In this document: positions 8,353 through 16,095 of the stretch, one piece after another
How the letters are laid out: each line of letters begins with the position of its first letter
Numbering within the stretch: position 1 is the first letter of the stretch
DNA from: Acetobacteraceae bacterium
Lineage (GTDB): Bacteria > Pseudomonadota > Alphaproteobacteria > Acetobacterales > Acetobacteraceae
DNA: 64,000 nt
Assembly: GCA_027482245.1 (NCBI GenBank)
Contig: JAIXWG010000031.1
Span: 62,001 to 126,000 of the forward strand
Direction: 5' to 3'
Made by a program: the position numbers and the translations under genes
The notes under the pieces: generated by a model
Told to the model about the DNA's origin: nothing
What the model saw: only the letters and a program-made list of their open reading frames with translations
Databases searched by the model: none

Positions 8353-9426
8353 ATGCGGGACTACTCGCCCTACGCCCTTTTCCATCCCGGCGCCGGGGTC
8401 GGATCCACGCTCTACGTCTCGCTCGGCTACCGGGACCTTCCCGCGGGCCGCTTCTCCATGTGGGACCTGCTGACGCGCCGCGGCGTGCCGGTGCTGTTCC
8501 TGAACTGCCCGAACACCTGGTACCTGCAGGGCGTGCCCGGATTTGCGGATGATACGCAATCGCTGCTGGTCCGCATCAACCGCCTGGCGCGGCGCATCCA
8601 GGCCACTTCCGTGGAGTTCATGGGCGCCTCCATGGGGGCAACGGCGGCCATCCGCCTCGGCGTCGAATACGGGGCGGACCGCATCACCGCCATCAACCCC
8701 GAGATCCGGCTGGGCCTGCGCTATTCGCAGAGCGTCCTGGACCTGACCGCGGCCGAATCCCGCGCCGCCCGCGACGATTTCGCGGGCCTGCGCACCACGC
8801 GCCCGCAGCGCATCCGCGCCCTGGTCAGCGACGCCGACGCGGTGGATGTGGTGAACATGGCGGCGCTGGTCGCCCAGCATCCCGTGGACCTGTTCCTGTT
8901 CCCCGGCCGGGACCACCACGTGGCCGAACATCTGGCCGCCACCGGCAAGCTGGATTTCCTGCTGTTCGGCGAGGGCGCGGATGAGCGCCTGCTGGACTGC
9001 CACCGCGGCCACCAGCACGCGCCCGGCATGGCGGCCGCCATGGCGATGCTGCGCGCCTACCATGATTGCAGGCTCGGCCGCTTCACCCGGGCACTGGATC
9101 GCCTGGCGCCGCTGGATGCCGGCGCGGTGGGCCACGCCGCGGTGGGCTTCCTGCGCGGCTGGGCCCATACCGCACTCGGCGACATCCCCGCCGCCGTCGA
9201 GGCCTTTTTCGAATCCCGCCGCCACAACTCCCGCTCCGTCCGCTTCTGCCGCGCCCTGTCCCAGGCCCTGCTGACCGCCGGCCGGGCGGAGGAAGCGGTA
9301 ATGGCCCTGTCCTGGGTCCTGGAGGAGCCGCACCCCGACCGCGTGGCGCTGGTGGCGCTGGCGGATGCGCTGGACGCGACGAAGCGGGCGGCGGAGGCGG
9401 AGGCGGTGAGGGGGCGGCTGGGGTAG
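8353..9426 (+). CDS. Alpha/beta-hydrolase fused to TPR-like repeats
   Basis: The 357-residue protein has an N-terminal alpha/beta-hydrolase-like half whose nucleophile elbow is MGASMGATAA (G-x-S-x-G) near residue 95. Candidate Asp and His follow in the LFPGRDHH segment near 183. From about residue 235 the sequence becomes helical Ala/Leu/Arg-rich repeats resembling two or three TPRs. Similar hydrolase-TPR fusions occur next to polysaccharide genes, but none is adjacent here. The ATG at 8353 is chosen because the frame upstream is not protein-like. A 196-bp AT-richer leader precedes it. Function not known. Confidence 0.65.
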   Translation: MRDYSPYALFHPGAGVGSTLYVSLGYRDLPAGRFSMWDLLTRRGVPVLFLNCPNTWYLQGVPGFADDTQSLLVRINRLARRIQATSVEFMGASMGATAAIRLGVEYGADRITAINPEIRLGLRYSQSVLDLTAAESRAARDDFAGLRTTRPQRIRALVSDADAVDVVNMAALVAQHPVDLFLFPGRDHHVAEHLAATGKLDFLLFGEGADERLLDCHRGHQHAPGMAAAMAMLRAYHDCRLGRFTRALDRLAPLDAGAVGHAAVGFLRGWAHTALGDIPAAVEAFFESRRHNSRSVRFCRALSQALLTAGRAEEAVMALSWVLEEPHPDRVALVALADALDATKRAAEAEAVRGRLG

Positions 9427-9497
9427 GGGGGGCTGGTCCCCCGCGCTTCGCGGTGGAATTGGTGGCAGCGCTGGCCGTGGCGCCTTATCTTACCCCC

Positions 9498-9731
9498 ATG
9501 GTCATGACCTTCAGCACGTCCGGACGACCCCTGCCTCGGCCATCCCCCGCCGAGACGGCGGCGGAGCGAACGGCCCGCCTCCAGCGGGAGGCCGACGCCA
9601 TCGCCCTCGGCCACGCCCAGATCGATGCCGGACATGGCATCGAGGATGACGCGCTGGAGACCTGGCTTGACGCGCTCGACCGCGACCCCGATGCGCCGCT
9701 GCCTGCGCCGGCCAGCCAGCCGCGACGCTGA
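9498..9731 (+). CDS. Antitoxin-like small protein upstream of a ParE-type toxin
   Basis: The 77-residue protein has a charged helical middle (AERTARLQREADAIALGHAQ) and a short Pro-rich tail. It lies three bases upstream of the toxin gene and ends where a ParD-like antitoxin would, so the role is inferred from context. It lacks an obvious ribbon-helix-helix N-terminus. The ATG at 9498 has an alternative at 9504. No ribosome-binding site is strong; a hairpin precedes the start. Confidence 0.6.
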   Translation: MVMTFSTSGRPLPRPSPAETAAERTARLQREADAIALGHAQIDAGHGIEDDALETWLDALDRDPDAPLPAPASQPRR

Positions 9732-9734
9732 GCG

Positions 9735-10034
9735 GTGCGGCGCCGTGTGACGACGGCCCCCGTCGCGGCGGAAGGGCTTCGAAGCGCGCGCGAATGGCTC
9801 ACGCAACCGGGTTCTGGCGCGACAGGCCTGCGGCAATGGGCTGCACTCCGCGCCGCGCTCCGCAACCTCCGCAGCCACCCCTATCTCGGCCCGGAAAGCG
9901 CCGATCATCGGGGGCATCGCCAACTCGTGGCATCCGCCCACCGCATCCTGTACCGCGTCGACCCGGACACCGGGGATGCCGCGACGGCGGGCGACATCCG
10001 GATCGTCGCGGTGTTCGGGCCGGGACAGCGCTAG
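9735..10034 (+). CDS. RelE/ParE family toxin
   Basis: The 99-residue protein is compact and basic. Its end, HRILYRVDPDTG then IRIVAVFGPGQR, matches the conserved beta-sheet core and C-terminal strand of ParE toxins (PF05016), which poison DNA gyrase, or of RelE mRNA interferases. The central RQWAALRAALRNLRSHPYLG helix also fits. The start is GTG at 9735, three bases after the putative antitoxin stop, giving tight coupling. Whether it acts on gyrase or ribosomes cannot be told from sequence. Confidence 0.75.
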   Translation: MRRRVTTAPVAAEGLRSAREWLTQPGSGATGLRQWAALRAALRNLRSHPYLGPESADHRGHRQLVASAHRILYRVDPDTGDAATAGDIRIVAVFGPGQR

Positions 10035-10362
10035 CTCGGATGCGAATGCGGGACGGCGACAGGGTTGCGCGATCTGCGCGGCCCATGCACCCCGTGGTTC
10101 GATTTGATCCTCGCCGACGCGTAAGGATCGCCATTCGCTATTCTCGATGAGAAGACTGCCACGTCGCCTTGAGCGCAGGCGGCGGATATGGGCGCACCGA
10201 CGTCCTCGCTCGAGACACCGCTTGCCTGGACCCCGATGTGCGTGGGCCTGTTTCTTGTTGGCGCGATGATGTCGTCAGTTCGCCGGATCGCGCGCCGACA
10301 GGTGGTCTGGCTGGCCGGCCCACTCCCCCCGCGCCCCCATCTGCCCTATCGCTCTCCCACCC
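10035..10362. other. 328-bp gap between the toxin gene and hda
   Basis: This stretch is less GC-rich than its surroundings. The ORFs crossing it show no recognisable domain, no convincing ribosome-binding site and no host-like composition. It probably contains the promoter of the hda-ppk1-ppx operon and may hold remnants of a decayed gene. I see no RNA gene or repeat in it. Confidence 0.4.
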
Positions 10363-11097
10363 ATGCTCCCCCCCACCCAGCTCCCGCTCCCCCTCGCGCG
10401 CCCGCCCTCCTCCGCCCGCGCGGACTGGATCCCCGATGCCTCCAATGCCGAGGCCCTGGCATGGCTGGCCGCGCCCGGGACCTGGCCGCTCTGTCGCCTC
10501 GCCCTCTTCGGCCCCGCCGGCACGGGCAAGACGCATCTGCTGCGCATCGCCGCGGCGGAGCAGGGGTGGCGCCTCATCGATGGCGCCGCGCTGACGGAGG
10601 ACCTGGCCCTCGCCCCCGCCGCCGGCACGGCGCTGGATGCCGCGGACCAGGCGGGGCAGGCCGCGCTCTTCCACCTCATCAACCAGGCGGCGGAGGCCCG
10701 CGCGCCCCTGCTGCTGGCCGCCCGCCTGCCGCCGGCGCGCTGGGCAACCACGCTACCCGACCTCTCCAGCCGGCTCCGCGCCACCCAGGCGGTGGGGCTG
10801 GCGGAGCCGTCGGACGCCCTCCTCGCCGCCCTGCTCGCGAAACACCTGGCCGACCGCCAGCTTCGCCTCGACGCCGCCGTCCAGTCCTGGCTGCTCGCCC
10901 GCCTGCCGAGGGACGCCGCCAGCCTCGCCGCCGCCGTCGCCACGCTGGATGAGGCCGCGCTCGCCCACGCCGCCCCCATCACCCGCCCCTTCGCCCGGCA
11001 GGTGCTGGGCGCCTGGCTGGCGCAGGACGAGGCGGAAGATGACCGTTTCGGGAATGATCCCGCCGGAACCTCCCCGCCGGAGGCGAAGCCGGGCTAG
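10363..11097 (+). CDS. hda: DnaA-related replication regulator (HdaA-type ATPase)
   Basis: The 244-residue AAA+ protein lacks the DnaA DNA-binding domain. It has a clamp-facing N-terminus (QLPLPL, resembling the QLSLPL beta-clamp motif), Walker A GPAGTGKTH near residue 50 and the helical DnaA-type lid. In Caulobacter, HdaA works with the beta clamp to inactivate DnaA-ATP after initiation. The short tail after residue 230 is not conserved. It starts a three-gene run with ppk1 nine bases downstream. Confidence in the family is high. Confidence 0.88.
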   Translation: MLPPTQLPLPLARPPSSARADWIPDASNAEALAWLAAPGTWPLCRLALFGPAGTGKTHLLRIAAAEQGWRLIDGAALTEDLALAPAAGTALDAADQAGQAALFHLINQAAEARAPLLLAARLPPARWATTLPDLSSRLRATQAVGLAEPSDALLAALLAKHLADRQLRLDAAVQSWLLARLPRDAASLAAAVATLDEAALAHAAPITRPFARQVLGAWLAQDEAEDDRFGNDPAGTSPPEAKPG

Positions 11098-11106
11098 TCT
11101 CGGCGG

Positions 11107-13260
11107 ATGGACACGCTCGCCCCCGCGACCCTCGCCGCCGACAGCCCGCACCGCTTCATCAACCGCGAACTGTCCTGGCTCGCCTTCAACACGCGCGTGC
11201 TGGAGGAAGCGGCGAATGCCCGGCATCCGTTGCTGGAACGGCTGCGCTTCGTGGCCATCAGCGCCTCCAACCTCGATGAATTCTACTCCGTCCGCGTCGC
11301 CGGCCTGATCGGCCAGGACCGCGCGGGCATCTCCACCCCGTCGCCGGATGGCCTGACCCCCGCGCAGCAGCTCGCCGCCATCCACGGCACGGCGCAGGGC
11401 CTGATCGCCGCCCAGCAATCCGCCTGGCACGAACTCCGCGGCCTGCTCGCCGCCGCCGGCCTGGTCGTGTCGGAGCCCGAGGCCCTGACCCCCACCGACC
11501 GCGAATGGCTGGAGGGCTGGTTCATGGACCGCGTCTTCCCGGTCCTGACGCCACTCGCCGTGGACCCCGCCCACCCCTTCCCCTTCATCGCCAACCTGGC
11601 GCTCTGCATGGTCCTGAAGCTGGTGCGGGAGGAGGATGGCGGCACGATGCGCGCCCTGCTGCCGCTCCCCCCCCAGGTCGACCGCTTCATCCGCCTGCCC
11701 GCCACCCCCGACCGCGCCATCCGCTTCGTGATGCTGGAGGACGTGATCGTCCTCTTCCTCCGCCGCCTCTTCCCCGGCTTCATCACCGCGGAACACGGCC
11801 TCTTCCGCCTCATCCGCGACACCGACGTGGAGTTCGAGGAAGAGGCCGAGGACCTCGTCCGCAGCTATGAGACGGCGCTGAAGCGCCGCCGCCGCGGCCG
11901 CGCCATCCTGCTTTCCGTCGATGCCCGCATGTCACCCGACATGATCGACCTGGTGGCGCGAGAACTGGACGCCGACCGCGCCAGCGTCTTCACCCTCGAC
12001 GGCCTGCTCGGCGTCACGGACCTCAAGCAGCTGATCGTGGATGATCGCCCCGACCTGCTCTTCACCCCCTACACGCCGCGCTTTCCCGAACGCATCCTCG
12101 ACTTCGGCGGCGACTGCTTCGCCGCCATCGCGGCCAAGGACATCGTCGTCCACCACCCCTACGAATCCTTCGACGTCGTCGTCCAGTTCCTCCGCCAGGC
12201 CGCCCGCGACCCCAACGTCGTCGCCATCAAGCAGACGCTCTACCGCACCACCCGCGACAGCCCCATCGCCAAGGCCCTGATCGAGGCCGCGGAATCCGGC
12301 AAATCCGTCACCGGCATCGTCGAGATCAAGGCCCGCTTCGATGAGGAGCGGAACATCGCCCTCGCCCGAGAACTCGAGGCCGCTGGCGTCCAGGTCGTCT
12401 TCGGCTTCGTGGAACTGAAGACCCACGCCAAGGTCTCGCTCGTCGTCCGCCGCGAACGCGATGCGCTGCGCAGCTACGCCCATTTCGGCACGGGCAACTA
12501 CCACCCCATCACCGCCCGCATCTACACGGACCTCAGCTTCTTCACCGCCGACCCGGCGCTGACGCGCGATGCCGCCAAGCTCTTCAACTACATGACCGGC
12601 TATGCCCGGCCCGAGACCATGGAGGGCCTGGCCTTCGCCCCCCTCACCATCCGCCCGGCCCTCCTCGGCCTCATCGACCGGGAGATCGCCTTCGCCCGCG
12701 AAGGCAAGCCCGCGGCCATCTGGCTCAAGCTCAACTCCCTGGTCGACGAACAGCTGATCGACGCGCTCTACCGCGCCTCCCAGGCGGGCGTGAAAGTGGA
12801 TTGCGTGGTGCGCGGCATCTGCTGCCTCCGCCCCGGCGTGCCCGGCCTCTCGGAGACGATCCGCGTGAAATCCATCGTCGGCCGCTTCCTCGAACACTCC
12901 CGCATCTACGTCTTCGGCAACGGCCACCGCCTGCCATCCCGCCGCGCCCGCGTCTTCATCAGCAGCGCCGACCTCATGGCCCGCAACATGGACTGGCGCG
13001 TGGAGACCATGGTCCCGATCGAGAATGCGACCGTCCACGCCCAGATCCTCGACCAGGTCATGGTGGTGAATCTTCAGGACAGCATGCAAAGCTGGCAATT
13101 GATGGCCGACGGCACCTACCGCCGCCTGCCGCCCGGTGCCAAACCCGTCTCCGCCCACGAGTATTTCATGACCAACCCCTCCCTCTCCGGCCGCGGCAGC
13201 GCGCTACAGCAGCGACCCGCCGCCCGCCGGTCCCGCCAGGACCGCGTGGCCCAGGACTGA
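11107..13260 (+). CDS. ppk1: Polyphosphate kinase 1
   Basis: The 717-residue protein reversibly makes polyphosphate from ATP. It begins with the PPK1 signature [17 protein letters not shown] and ends with the two phospholipase-D-like catalytic domains. His459, in the segment [11 protein letters not shown], corresponds to the autophosphorylated His. The later [13 protein letters not shown] and [15 protein letters not shown] motifs form the second half of the active site. Length is standard. It lies between hda and ppx, so synthesis and breakdown of polyphosphate are co-transcribed. Confidence 0.97.
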   Translation: MDTLAPATLAADSPHRFINRELSWLAFNTRVLEEAANARHPLLERLRFVAISASNLDEFYSVRVAGLIGQDRAGISTPSPDGLTPAQQLAAIHGTAQGLIAAQQSAWHELRGLLAAAGLVVSEPEALTPTDREWLEGWFMDRVFPVLTPLAVDPAHPFPFIANLALCMVLKLVREEDGGTMRALLPLPPQVDRFIRLPATPDRAIRFVMLEDVIVLFLRRLFPGFITAEHGLFRLIRDTDVEFEEEAEDLVRSYETALKRRRRGRAILLSVDARMSPDMIDLVARELDADRASVFTLDGLLGVTDLKQLIVDDRPDLLFTPYTPRFPERILDFGGDCFAAIAAKDIVVHHPYESFDVVVQFLRQAARDPNVVAIKQTLYRTTRDSPIAKALIEAAESGKSVTGIVEIKARFDEERNIALARELEAAGVQVVFGFVELKTHAKVSLVVRRERDALRSYAHFGTGNYHPITARIYTDLSFFTADPALTRDAAKLFNYMTGYARPETMEGLAFAPLTIRPALLGLIDREIAFAREGKPAAIWLKLNSLVDEQLIDALYRASQAGVKVDCVVRGICCLRPGVPGLSETIRVKSIVGRFLEHSRIYVFGNGHRLPSRRARVFISSADLMARNMDWRVETMVPIENATVHAQILDQVMVVNLQDSMQSWQLMADGTYRRLPPGAKPVSAHEYFMTNPSLSGRGSALQQRPAARRSRQDRVAQD

Positions 13261-13277
13261 CGCAGGACAACCGCCGC

Positions 13278-14783
13278 TTGGACGCTCCCCCCGCCCGCAC
13301 CACGACGCACCCGCCCCGCCTGGGTGTCGTCGACCTCGGCTCCAACTCCGTCCGCCTGGTCATCTTCGAAGGCCTGACCCGCAACCCCCTGACCATCTTC
13401 AACGAGAAGGCGGTCCTCGGCCTCGGCCGCGGCCTGCAGATGACCGGCCGCCTGAACGAAGCCGCGATCGACCCGGCGCTGACCGTCATGGCCCGCTACG
13501 CCGCCGTCGCCCGCGCCATGGGCGCCAACCCCGTCCAGGTCATCGCCACCGCCGCGGCCCGCGACGCCGAGAACGGCCCCGCCTTCATCGAGGCCATCCG
13601 CACCCGCCTGCCCGACATGCCCGTCCGCGTCCTGACCGGGGAGGAGGAAGGCCGCCTTTCCGCCGACGGCGTGTTCCTGGGCTTCCCCGAGGCCGATGGC
13701 ATCCTCGGCGACCTCGGCGGCGGATCGCTGGAACTCGTGGACCTCAAGGGCGGCCAGGCCGGCCCCGCCGCCTCCCTCCCCATCGGCGCCATCCGCCTGG
13801 CCGACCGCGCCGCCGGCGACCCCATCCGCGCCCGCGCCATCGTCGAGGCCGATCTGGCCCGCGTGCCGTGGCTCAAGCAGGGTGAGGGCAGGGACCTCTA
13901 TCTGGTCGGCGGCGCCTGGCGCGCCTTGGCCCGGATGCACATCGCCCAGACCGGCTACCCCCTCTCCATCGTCCACCACTACGTGCTGCGGCGGGAGGAA
14001 GCCCGGGACCTGGCCGGCCTCGTCGCCCAATCCCCCCGCAAGGTCCTCGAGAAGATCCCGGGCGCGCCGGCGAAGCGCCTCGGCGACATGCCCTTCGCCG
14101 CCATCGCGCTCCGCCGCCTGCTGCGCGCCACCGGCGCCCGCCGCGTCGTCTTCTCCGCCAACGGCCTGCGGGAGGGCTGGTACGCCAACCTGCTGCCGGA
14201 GCCGATCCGGCAGGAGGAACCCCTGCTGGCCGCCGGCCGCGACCTGGCCCAGCGCTGGGGCCGCGACCCGGCCCTCGCCCCCGCCCTGCTCGCCTGGACC
14301 CACCCGCTGTTCGAGGATGAGCCGCCGGAACAGCAGGATCTCCGCGAAGCCTCCTGCTGGATTGCCGACATCGGCAGCCACGACCACCCGGACTACCGCG
14401 CCGAACAGGCCTTCTACCGCGTGCTCCGCCAGCCCGGCGTCGGCCTGGACCATCACCAGCGCGCCTTCCTCGCGATGGTCGTGGCGCTGCGCTACGAAGC
14501 CGACACGACCCAGGGCTTCCTGGCCACCGCCCGCGTGCTGCTCGACGCCGCCGCCGTGAAGCGCGCCGAGGTCCTGGGCGCCGCGCTGCGGTTGGCGTTT
14601 ACGTTGAGCGGTGGAACGCCGGTGCTTTTGCGTGGGACGTCGCTCCGCCGCCACGGCGGTGAACTGCAGCTCCGCCTGGTCGAAGGCAGCGGCGTCTTCG
14701 CCGGCGAAAGCGTGCAACGCCGCCTGGATGCGTTGGCAGCGGCGCTGGGCCTGACGGCAACCGTCGAAGTCTCAGCGGGATAA
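13278..14783 (+). CDS. ppx: Exopolyphosphatase/guanosine pentaphosphatase (Ppx/GppA)
   Basis: The 501-residue hydrolase removes terminal phosphates from polyphosphate or pppGpp. It belongs to the ASKHA fold: phosphate loop 1 is VVDLGSNSVRLVIFE near residue 14 and phosphate loop 2 is ILGDLGGGSLEL near 140. The C-terminal HD-like helical region contains LDHHQRAFLAMVVALRY. No ATG or GTG lies near the start, so TTG at 13278, 17 bases after the ppk1 stop, is the best choice. It is last in the hda-ppk1-ppx operon and is followed by a hairpin repeat. Confidence 0.92.
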   Translation: MDAPPARTTTHPPRLGVVDLGSNSVRLVIFEGLTRNPLTIFNEKAVLGLGRGLQMTGRLNEAAIDPALTVMARYAAVARAMGANPVQVIATAAARDAENGPAFIEAIRTRLPDMPVRVLTGEEEGRLSADGVFLGFPEADGILGDLGGGSLELVDLKGGQAGPAASLPIGAIRLADRAAGDPIRARAIVEADLARVPWLKQGEGRDLYLVGGAWRALARMHIAQTGYPLSIVHHYVLRREEARDLAGLVAQSPRKVLEKIPGAPAKRLGDMPFAAIALRRLLRATGARRVVFSANGLREGWYANLLPEPIRQEEPLLAAGRDLAQRWGRDPALAPALLAWTHPLFEDEPPEQQDLREASCWIADIGSHDHPDYRAEQAFYRVLRQPGVGLDHHQRAFLAMVVALRYEADTTQGFLATARVLLDAAAVKRAEVLGAALRLAFTLSGGTPVLLRGTSLRRHGGELQLRLVEGSGVFAGESVQRRLDALAAALGLTATVEVSAG

Positions 14784-15081
14784 CCCTCCCCCGCGCTTGC
14801 GGGGGCAGGGAGGGGCCCGTGCGAAGCACGGGAGGGTGGGGGTTCGCGGAACACCCGAAGCCCAAAAGCAACAGCCGAACAAGATCGGGGCGCCGCCCCG
14901 AACCCCGCTGGGGACGATGATCGTCCCCAGACCCCACCCAACTTGGCGCCAGTAATCGGCGAGCGCCGCTGTTCCTGAACCCTCGCTCCCCGGAGGGGGG
15001 AGAGGGTCGCGCAGGCTTACGCGCGCAGCGCGTTAGCCGAAGCGGGTGAGGGGGGACGCGCGAAGCGCGTTCAGCACGCCA
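14784..15081. repeat. Hairpin-rich intergenic block
   Basis: This gene-free stretch is built of inverted repeats: the GC-rich hairpin repeat copy 2 (14784-14810, one-base bulge), CCCGTGCGAAGCACGGG (about 14816-14832), a perfect 11-1-11 palindrome at 14908-14930, and further short palindromes at 14985-15072. No coding potential is seen. It marks the left edge of the accessory region. Confidence 0.7.
14908..14930. repeat. Perfect 23-bp palindrome
   Basis: Two 11-base arms flank a single central base; one arm is CTGGGGACGAT and the other its exact reverse complement. It could be an operator, a hairpin repeat or a mobile-element target. It is not followed by a U-tract on either strand. Confidence 0.6.
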
Positions 15082-15497
15082 TCACCCCGCGTCAAACCGC
15101 GCCACAAACGCCCCCGCCGACACCACCGCCACCCCCCGCCACGGATGCAGCACCAGCAGATCCGCATCCCCCGACACGATCACCCCCGCGCCCGCCGCCA
15201 GCGCCGCCTCCAGCACCATGTTGTCCTTGGCATCCCGGCAATCCGTCACCGCCTCGCGCGGTTCCACCCGATCGCCCGCACCAGCAGCGCCTCCACGAAC
15301 GCCGCCACCGCCTCCGCCGAGGCGCCATACCGCCGGAACTTCGGCCGCATCAGCACCCCGCGAAGCTCCGCCTCCATCGCGGCCGAGAAGCACAGCCGGA
15401 ACCGCGCACGCGCCAGCAGCAGCGCCCGCGCCGCCACCCCACCGGGCGCGACGAAGGCACTCACCATCAGGTTCGTATCAAGGACGATCCGCGGCAC
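15082..15497 (-). pseudogene. PIN-domain toxin (COG1569-type), frameshifted
   Basis: Two overlapping frames together encode one PIN-domain RNase of about 138 residues. The first part, from GTG 15497, gives RIVLDTNLMVSAF (first acidic Asp) and AAMEAELRGVL (Glu). It then runs into a premature stop. The second part, one frame over, resumes with VEPREAVTDCRDAKDN (third acidic) and SGDADLLVLHPW. One missing base around 15264-15271 joins them exactly. The start overlaps the antitoxin stop, as in active modules. As sequenced the toxin is truncated after about 80 residues and should be inactive, unless the base was lost in sequencing. Confidence 0.8.
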
Positions 15498-15723
15498 GAT
15501 AGGCGGCGATCTCCGCCTCGATCTCCGCATCGCTCAGGTCCGGCACCCCCGACTCCCGCTCCAACCCCGCGAGCAGCGCGACCAGCGGATCAGCCTCGCC
15601 CTCCGGCGAATGCAGCATCCGCGTGAGCATCTGCCCGGCCAGCGAGAGCTTCGCCGGATCATCCCGCAGCATGTCCGCCGCCTCCGGCGAGAGCGGCACG
15701 GGCACCATGACCACCTGGTTCAT
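15478..15723 (-). CDS. Putative antitoxin of the PIN-domain module
   Basis: The 81-residue acidic protein begins MNQVVMVPVPLSPEAADML and ends in a helical tail (LSDAEIEAEIAAYRA). It is co-oriented with, and its stop overlaps the start of, the PIN toxin gene, the standard antitoxin-toxin layout. A paralogue lies immediately upstream at 15776-16015. An AGGAGG ribosome-binding site precedes the ATG. No database family was recognised; the antitoxin role rests on position. Confidence 0.6.
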   Translation of the reverse strand: MNQVVMVPVPLSPEAADMLRDDPAKLSLAGQMLTRMLHSPEGEADPLVALLAGLERESGVPDLSDAEIEAEIAAYRAADRP

Positions 15724-15775
15724 CGGAACCTCCTGCTATGGAGCATAACGCCGGGGCGCGCGACCTTCACGCGAA

Positions 15776-16015
15776 TCAACGACGCTCGGCGTTCCAGGCG
15801 GCAAGCTCGGCATCCACATCCGTCTCGGTCAGCCCGGCCGCCTGCGCCTTCCGCCCCACCGCCTCCATCATGGCCGATAACGGATCGGTCGGCGCCAAGG
15901 CGCGCAGCACATCCTCCACTAGCCCGCCCACCATGAAGAGCTTCGCCGGCTCATCCCGCAACGCGTCCGCCGCCTCCGGCGACAGCGGGATCGGCGCCAT
16001 CACCACCTGGTTCAT
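15776..16015 (-). CDS. Second, orphan copy of the antitoxin-like gene
   Basis: The 79-residue product shares the N-terminal block (MNQVVM then PIPLSPEAADALRDEPAKL) and the end (ETDVDAELAAWNAE) with its neighbour, so the two are tandem duplicates. The similarity continues into the leader: both have a TTATG element followed by a ribosome-binding site and GGTTCC before the ATG. No toxin gene follows this copy; it runs directly towards the first copy. It might buffer a toxin encoded elsewhere or be a remnant. Confidence 0.6.
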   Translation of the reverse strand: MNQVVMAPIPLSPEAADALRDEPAKLFMVGGLVEDVLRALAPTDPLSAMMEAVGRKAQAAGLTETDVDAELAAWNAERR

Positions 16016-16095
16016 TGGAACCTACTGCCGCCCAACATAACACCAGTACGCGCGAGTGGCTTTGGCCATCGCTGGTTCTGAGGGTGACTGGCCTA

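Noticed and set aside
10188..10362. Short plus-strand frame upstream of hda with a hydrophobic stretch
   Set aside because: It has no start context, no domain and atypical composition, and continues into hda in the wrong frame.
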